From Acidimicrobiaceae bacterium (GTDB taxonomy: Bacteria > Actinomycetota > Acidimicrobiia > Acidimicrobiales > Ilumatobacteraceae): a stretch of 10,044 nt of DNA. A model generated the notes under the pieces. That model had not been told where the DNA came from. It saw only the letters and a program-made list of their open reading frames with translations, and made no database searches. Shown in pieces: positions 5,777-10,044 of this stretch; position 1 is the first letter of the stretch; each line of letters begins with the position of its first letter. The position numbers were made by a program, and so were the translations under genes. The DNA lies in the NCBI GenBank assembly GCA_002727235.1, contig PBWL01000012.1, positions 1,992 through 12,035 of the forward strand, read 5' to 3'.

Positions 5777-8668
5777 TCAACTCAGCGTTCGTGCAATCTC
5801 ACGCTCATCGAACGTTTCGATGACGTCACCAGGCTTCAGATCTTGGAAGTCGCTCAGACCGATACCGCACTCGAATCCTTCACGAACCTCACGGACATCG
5901 TCTTTGAACCGACGGAGCGAGGTGATCTCGCCCTTCCAAATGATCGTGCCCTCCCTGAGGAAGCGCACTTTCGACCCACGCGTGATCGTGCCGTTTTGAA
6001 CGTAACAACCTGCGATCGCACCGAGTTTGGGCACACGGAAGATTTCGCGCACTTCAGCGTCACCGGTGACGACTTCTTCATACTCGGGCTCGAGCATGCC
6101 AACCATCGCCTGTTCGATGTCTTCGAGCAATTTGTAGATGATCTCGTACGTTCGAATTTCAACGTTTTGTTGATCGGCAAGTTCGCGACTCTTGCGATCT
6201 GGGCGGACGTTGAAACCAAGAATCGTTGCGTTGGTGGTCGCCGCCAAGGTGATGTCGTTTTCAGAAATCGCCCCGACCGCACGGTGCACGAACACAAGCT
6301 CGACCTCATCGCGACCCAATTTGCGCAGGCTGTCGGTAACCGCCTCAAGCGAACCCTGCACGTCGGCTTTCAGCACAATGTTGAGCGTTGCTGATTCGCC
6401 ACTCTGAATCTGAGTGAAAATGTCTTCAAGTTTGGTTCCGGTCTTCACGCGGGCATCGGCTCGCTGATCACGAATCTTGCGATGATGTGTTCGAGCTTCT
6501 CCCACCATTCGCGCGATGCGTTCATCAGGAGCAGCGCGGAACTCATCGCCGGCCGCCGGCACTGACGACAGGCCAAGCACCTCTACCGGTGACGATGGCC
6601 CGACAACCTTCACTTGCTCGCCACGGTCGTTGATCATTGCACGGACGCGACCCCACGATGCCCCGGCGACAATCGGGTCACCGACCTTCAGCTCACCCTT
6701 ATCGACGAGAATCGTGGCAACAGGACCACGACCCTTATCGAGGTTTGCCTCGAGCACAATGCCCTTGGCTCGGCCGGTGGGGTTCGCAGTCAGTTCTTCG
6801 AGTTCGGCGACGACGAGCAACTGATCGAGAAGGTCGTCGATGCCAGCATCTTGTAGAGCAGACATCTCGACCACGATCGTGTCGCCGCCCCACGCCTCGG
6901 GGACGAGTTCGTGTTCAGCGAGTTGTGTCAACACTCGTTGCGGATCTGCGTTCTCTTTGTCGATCTTGTTCACCGCCACAATGATCGGAACCTCTGCGGC
7001 ACGAGCATGACTGATCGCCTCAATGGTCTGAGGCATTACGCCGTCATCAGCGGCCACGACGAGCACGACAATGTCAGTGGCTTGCGCTCCGCGGGCACGC
7101 ATATTCGTGAAGGCAGCGTGACCGGGAGTATCAATGAACGTAATGACGTGACCACTCCGATCGACCTGATAGGCGCCGATGTGCTGCGTGATGCCACCCG
7201 CCTCTCCGTCGACAACATTGGCCGATCGGATTTTGTCAAGAACCGTGGTCTTTCCGTGGTCAACATGGCCCATCACCGTGATGACTGGCGGACGCAGCTG
7301 CTGGGCCTCCACGTCGTCATCGTCACTATCATCGAAGAGTGCTTGCAGTTCAAGCTCTTGCTGCTGACCAGGGTCGACGAGAAGAAGTTCGGCGCTGACA
7401 TCAAGGGCGAACAATTCCATGTGATCATCTGACAGCGCCTGGGTGGCCGTGACCATTTCACCGTTATTGAGCAGGAACTTCACCACATCGGCCGCTGTGC
7501 GATTGAGCTTCGGCGCAAACTCCTGAGCGGACACTCCGCGCTCGATCACAATCGTGCCTTCAGGAACCGGAGCCGAGCGATCGGTTAACTGGAGATGCTG
7601 TGGCTGCAACTCGTCTTGATCGCGGCGACGACGCCGCTTTGAACGACGAGGTGGACGGCGTTGTCCGCTTGGTCTACCACCTGGACCTGGCCGGCCACCA
7701 GGACCACCACCCGGACCACCCGGGCCGCCGGGACCACCTGGGCCACCGCCAGGACGAGGACCGCCAAAGCCGCCAGGACGATTACCTGGGCGCGGCTCGC
7801 CGGGGCGACCGCCAGGAGCTGGCCGGCCAGGGCTATTTGCTTGACCCGGGGGCGGAGGAATGCGTTTACCACTCGATGACACTGGACGACCCGGAGGCGG
7901 CGGAATTGGGCGACCACTCGCCCCAACCGGAGGTGTCGGGCGCGGTACGGCACTTGACGACGTGGGATCGGACTCAGTCGGGGGCGCCGCTTTTGCAGAT
8001 TCGGGCCCTGGACTCGACACCACTCGATCTGGTTGGCTTCCCGGACCGGCACTCGAAATTACCCGTGGGGCGGGATCTGCTGGTGGTTCAGGAGTTGGGG
8101 CCTCGTCACTCGACCCACCATCAGCCTCTGGGGTGGGATCAGGAGTTTCATCGACCGACTCCTCTGCGGCGGAAGACTCTGGCTTTGTGGCAGGCTGCTG
8201 TGCTGGTTCCGCTTCTACGATGGCGGCTGACTCATCGGCTGCAGGCGCCGGTGCCGGGGCTGTTGACCCGGTAAGCCCAGCTTGCTGAGCTTTCTCGCGA
8301 ACCATTGCTGCATCATCTTCTTTCAGCGTCGACGAATGCCCCTTCACTGCAAGGTCGAGCGATTGACAGAACGCAACGAGTTCAGGGTTCGTCATCTGGA
8401 GTTCTTTTGCCAGGGCGTGAATGCGGATGGTTGAACCCGCCTTCTTTGCCTTTGATCCAACAGATTCTGCGGGTGCTTCCTGCGGCTGTTCATCGCGCGT
8501 GAGGCCCTCGCGCTCGGCCTTACGGCGCACCATGTCGGCATAGGCCTCGTTGAGCGAGGAGGACTGACCCTTGATCGGCACACCGAGGCTGTGGCAGAGC
8601 TCGACCATCTCGGCATTGGTCATGCCAAGTTCTTTCGCTAGCTCATGCACTCTTACGTTCTTCGCCAC
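5777..8668 (-). CDS. infB: Translation initiation factor IF-2
   Basis: GTPase that places initiator tRNA on the 30S subunit and promotes subunit joining. At 963 residues it is long but in the actinobacterial range. In order: two IF2_N modules at 4-56 and 80-132; an acidic, Ala/Pro/Ser-rich linker (about 135-240); a Pro/Gly/Arg-rich stretch (about 241-336); an arginine cluster at 337-349; a third IF2_N-like module (about 378-434); an Asp-rich hinge; and the G domain with GHVDHGKT at 467-474, GGITQHIG at 491-498, DTPGH at 513-517, NKID at 567-570 and SAL at 603-605. The C-terminal beta-barrel and tRNA-binding domains follow, ending near IARTLS. All GTPase motifs are intact. The start is a GTG with AGAGGA five bases upstream; it begins the first module exactly. 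It sits 52 bases after ylxR and 3 before rbfA. Confidence 0.98.
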   Translation of the reverse strand: MAKNVRVHELAKELGMTNAEMVELCHSLGVPIKGQSSSLNEAYADMVRRKAEREGLTRDEQPQEAPAESVGSKAKKAGSTIRIHALAKELQMTNPELVAFCQSLDLAVKGHSSTLKEDDAAMVREKAQQAGLTGSTAPAPAPAADESAAIVEAEPAQQPATKPESSAAEESVDETPDPTPEADGGSSDEAPTPEPPADPAPRVISSAGPGSQPDRVVSSPGPESAKAAPPTESDPTSSSAVPRPTPPVGASGRPIPPPPGRPVSSSGKRIPPPPGQANSPGRPAPGGRPGEPRPGNRPGGFGGPRPGGGPGGPGGPGGPGGGPGGRPGPGGRPSGQRRPPRRSKRRRRRDQDELQPQHLQLTDRSAPVPEGTIVIERGVSAQEFAPKLNRTAADVVKFLLNNGEMVTATQALSDDHMELFALDVSAELLLVDPGQQQELELQALFDDSDDDDVEAQQLRPPVITVMGHVDHGKTTVLDKIRSANVVDGEAGGITQHIGAYQVDRSGHVITFIDTPGHAAFTNMRARGAQATDIVVLVVAADDGVMPQTIEAISHARAAEVPIIVAVNKIDKENADPQRVLTQLAEHELVPEAWGGDTIVVEMSALQDAGIDDLLDQLLVVAELEELTANPTGRAKGIVLEANLDKGRGPVATILVDKGELKVGDPIVAGASWGRVRAMINDRGEQVKVVGPSSPVEVLGLSSVPAAGDEFRAAPDERIARMVGEARTHHRKIRDQRADARVKTGTKLEDIFTQIQSGESATLNIVLKADVQGSLEAVTDSLRKLGRDEVELVFVHRAVGAISENDITLAATTNATILGFNVRPDRKSRELADQQNVEIRTYEIIYKLLEDIEQAMVGMLEPEYEEVVTGDAEVREIFRVPKLGAIAGCYVQNGTITRGSKVRFLREGTIIWKGEITSLRRFKDDVREVREGFECGIGLSDFQDLKPGDVIETFDEREIARTLS
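7661..7843 (-). repeat. Low-complexity Gly/Pro/Arg stretch inside infB
   Basis: Codons 276-336 of infB encode short GGP, PGG and GRP-type units, giving tandem GGACCACC-like DNA on the plus strand. This explains long GC-rich, antisense open frames here. It is a disordered linker between the N-terminal modules and the GTPase core; such linkers vary in length among related strains. Confidence 0.85.
8273..8659 (-). repeat. Tandem duplication of the IF2_N module in infB
   Basis: Residues 4-56 (bases 8501-8659) and 80-132 (8273-8431) align without gaps over 53 positions with 29 identities by hand count. Shared blocks are HxLAKEL, MTN, SLxxxxKGxSSxL and MVRxKA, and both copies end in GL. The 23-residue spacer is charged and Pro/Ala-rich. 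This is a protein-level internal repeat, not a recent DNA duplication. Confidence 0.85.
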
Positions 8669-8720
8669 TTGATTCCTCTATCCCTCAGTCGTTTCCCAGT
8701 CTCTCAAACAATTCTCGTTG

Positions 8721-8990
8721 TTACACCCGTTCAGTGCCAGCAAACACCTCCGAACGGATCATCTCTCCTAAGTCGTTTTGGTCAACCTCTACTCGCCATG
8801 CCTTCGCATACGCACCTGTCCGGAGCGCCTGTTGTGCGCATTTAACGCCACAGAGCCATGCCCCTCGTCCTGCACCAATGCGGTCAATGACCGCTCCCCT
8901 GTCGCCGTATACACATCGGAACAACTTGTCTTGTTCGCAACGCTGGCGACACTCGATGCAGGTTCTCAGCCGCAGTTCAGTCGACGTCAT
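8721..8990 (-). CDS. ylxR: YlxR family RNA-binding protein (DUF448)
   Basis: Small basic protein of the nusA-infB operon. Family members bind RNA and have been linked to RNase P and gene regulation; the role here is inferred from family. The 89 residues begin RTCIECRQRC at 8-17, then a conserved KLFRCVYG, an R-x-GAGRGAWLC block and a final KAWRVEV. The ATG at 8990 overlaps the nusA end by 14 bases and has GAAGGCGG just upstream. A longer in-frame reading to 9104 would add 38 Arg/Lys-rich residues taken from inside nusA; the family starts just before RTCI, so the short start is preferred. The order nusA-ylxR-infB is the standard one. Confidence 0.93.
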   Translation of the reverse strand: MTSTELRLRTCIECRQRCEQDKLFRCVYGDRGAVIDRIGAGRGAWLCGVKCAQQALRTGAYAKAWRVEVDQNDLGEMIRSEVFAGTERV

Positions 8991-10044
8991 CACCGCCTTC
9001 GGCTTCGCCATCAGCAAATTCGCTGTCGCTACTGACCGGCGCTTCTGTTGCCTCCGAAGCCTCTGGGGTCTCATCTTCCCCGCTTTCGGCCGCCTCCTCT
9101 TCACCGCCGTCAGAGCTCTGTGCCGCCCATTCAGCTTGGCTGATCACACTTCCGTCGGCAGCGTGCCACTCCATTTCGCCCGACTCTGCGTTCTCGACCC
9201 ATTCGCCTTCTGCGTACTCGACATTGCCGAGCTCGGCTGCGTAACCCCCGGAGGTTTCCCCATCGGCATCTTGGGTTTCAGAGCGAATGTCGATGCGAAC
9301 ACCGGTCAATCGAGCTGCGAGGCGAGCGTTTTGACCCTCACGCCCAATTGCGAGCGATAGTTGATGATCGGGGACGATGACATCAGCTTGGGTGCCATCA
9401 TCAGAGATCACTACCTGAGTGACCTTCGCAGGCGACAGTGCCTTCGACACGAAATCAGCGAGATCATCGCTGAAGGGGACAATGTCGATCTTTTCGCCGC
9501 GGAGCTCATTGACGACCATTCGCACCCGGGCACCGCGGGCGCCCACGCATGCTCCAACCGGATCAACGTTGTGATCATTCGACCACACCGCAATTTTTGT
9601 TCGGTGTCCGGGCTCGCGAGCACATGCTCGGAGCTCAACGACGCCGTCAGCAATTTCGGGAACTTCGAGTTCAAATAGGCGCTTGATTAACCCTGGGTGT
9701 GTACGAGAGACAACTATCTGCGGCCCCTTGGCGGTCTTGCGAACCTCAACGATGTAGGCCTTCGAGCGATCACCGCGGTTCGGTCGTTCATATGGGACTT
9801 GCTCAGCTTGCGGCATGAGTGCTTCGACTCGTCCGAGGTCAAGCAGGGCATAGCGAGCCTCGGTCCGCTCGATAATGCCCGACACCAAGTCGCCCTCACG
9901 GTTTGCGTACTCCTCAAACTTGCGGTCACGCTCCACCTCACGAATGCGTTGTGACATCACCTGACGAACGGTTTGAGCGGCGATGCGACCGAGTTCCGCC
10001 TTATTTGGCGTGTCATCGCGAGGATTCACCCATTCGCCATCCTC
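8977..10044 (-). CDS. nusA: Transcription termination/antitermination factor NusA (5' end cut)
   Basis: Elongation factor that binds RNA polymerase and nascent RNA, acting in pausing, termination and rRNA antitermination. The frame is open to the window edge, where it reads EDGEWVNPRDDTP; an apparent GTG start at 10029 is an internal valine, so about 100 N-terminal residues lie outside. The 355 residues present hold the end of the polymerase-binding domain with the RIAAQTVRQVMSQRIRE helix, an S1 domain (about 50-115), KH1 with DPVGACVGARGARV and IDIVPFS, and KH2 with LSLAIGREGQNARLAARL. A roughly 100-residue tail follows, acidic and Ser/Glu-rich with several Trp residues; no AR repeats are seen, as usual outside proteobacteria. 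It overlaps ylxR by 14 bases at its stop. It is the first visible gene of the operon. Confidence 0.97.
   Translation of the reverse strand, partial: EDGEWVNPRDDTPNKAELGRIAAQTVRQVMSQRIREVERDRKFEEYANREGDLVSGIIERTEARYALLDLGRVEALMPQAEQVPYERPNRGDRSKAYIVEVRKTAKGPQIVVSRTHPGLIKRLFELEVPEIADGVVELRACAREPGHRTKIAVWSNDHNVDPVGACVGARGARVRMVVNELRGEKIDIVPFSDDLADFVSKALSPAKVTQVVISDDGTQADVIVPDHQLSLAIGREGQNARLAARLTGVRIDIRSETQDADGETSGGYAAELGNVEYAEGEWVENAESGEMEWHAADGSVISQAEWAAQSSDGGEEEAAESGEDETPEASEATEAPVSSDSEFADGEAEGGDDVD

Noticed and set aside
5843..6394. Plus-strand frame of 183 codons opposite the 3' part of infB
   Set aside because: Antisense to conserved IF2 C-terminal domains, with no recognisable protein features or start signal.
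7661..7843. Tandem short repeats that could suggest a CRISPR array or minisatellite locus
   Set aside because: They are in-frame Gly/Pro/Arg codons in infB, with no regular spacers.
7600..8274. Plus-strand frame of 224 codons opposite infB
   Set aside because: It is a product of the GC-rich Gly/Pro repeat region of infB; the His/Asp/Arg-rich translation is the reverse of GGP codons.
8991..9104. Longer start for ylxR adding 38 basic residues
   Set aside because: The added part is nusA coding sequence in another frame, and the family begins just before RTCI. The ATG at 8990 has a fitting ribosome site.
8734..9360. Plus-strand frame of 208 codons opposite nusA and ylxR
   Set aside because: It lies antisense to two well-conserved genes, and its codon pattern is the mirror of theirs; no motif or ribosome site supports it.

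Overview
The window carries one strand of a long, canonical bacterial translation and RNA-metabolism operon, read right to left on the minus strand: nusA (5' end cut by the window edge), ylxR, infB, rbfA, truB, ribF, rpsO, pnp. The proteins look actinobacterial: a NusA without E. coli-type AR repeats, an IF2 with a long Pro/Gly-rich linker, and a PNPase with an acidic-then-basic tail. GC is moderate (about 53-65% in 60-base samples I counted by hand). The class Acidimicrobiia, for example an aquatic lineage, is my best guess from the overall look, but this is an inference and not proven by any marker here.

Layout. At the left edge (1-357) the 3' end of an unrecognised plus-strand gene runs toward the operon. 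It has lower GC, about 49% by hand count. A 12-bp perfect hairpin at 475-511 sits in the gap just past the pnp stop. Then, reading leftward on the minus strand from the right edge: nusA (8977 to edge), ylxR (8721-8990, overlaps nusA by 14 nt), infB (5777-8668, GTG start), rbfA (5363-5773, 3 nt gap), truB (4484-5362, stop and start abut), ribF (3534-4472, GTG start), a 105-nt leader, rpsO (3165-3428), a 266-nt gap, and pnp (520-2898). The first six genes are tightly packed and probably translationally coupled. Spacing opens only before rpsO and pnp, and those two leaders hold the foldable RNA.

How they work together. NusA and YlxR act on transcription elongation and RNA. IF2, RbfA, TruB and S15 build or start the ribosome: initiation, 30S maturation, tRNA pseudouridine-55 and the 30S platform. 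RibF makes FMN and FAD. PNPase degrades RNA.

The window holds no obvious new defence, mobile or biosynthetic system; it is a housekeeping region. The points most worth a second look are: (1) a hand-folded junction-like RNA in the rpsO leader with a candidate promoter placed to start just in front of it; (2) a pnp leader where a helix pairs with the Shine-Dalgarno around a perfect hairpin; (3) a tandem duplication of the N-terminal IF2_N domain in IF2, 29/53 identical without gaps; and (4) the unidentified low-GC gene at the left edge.
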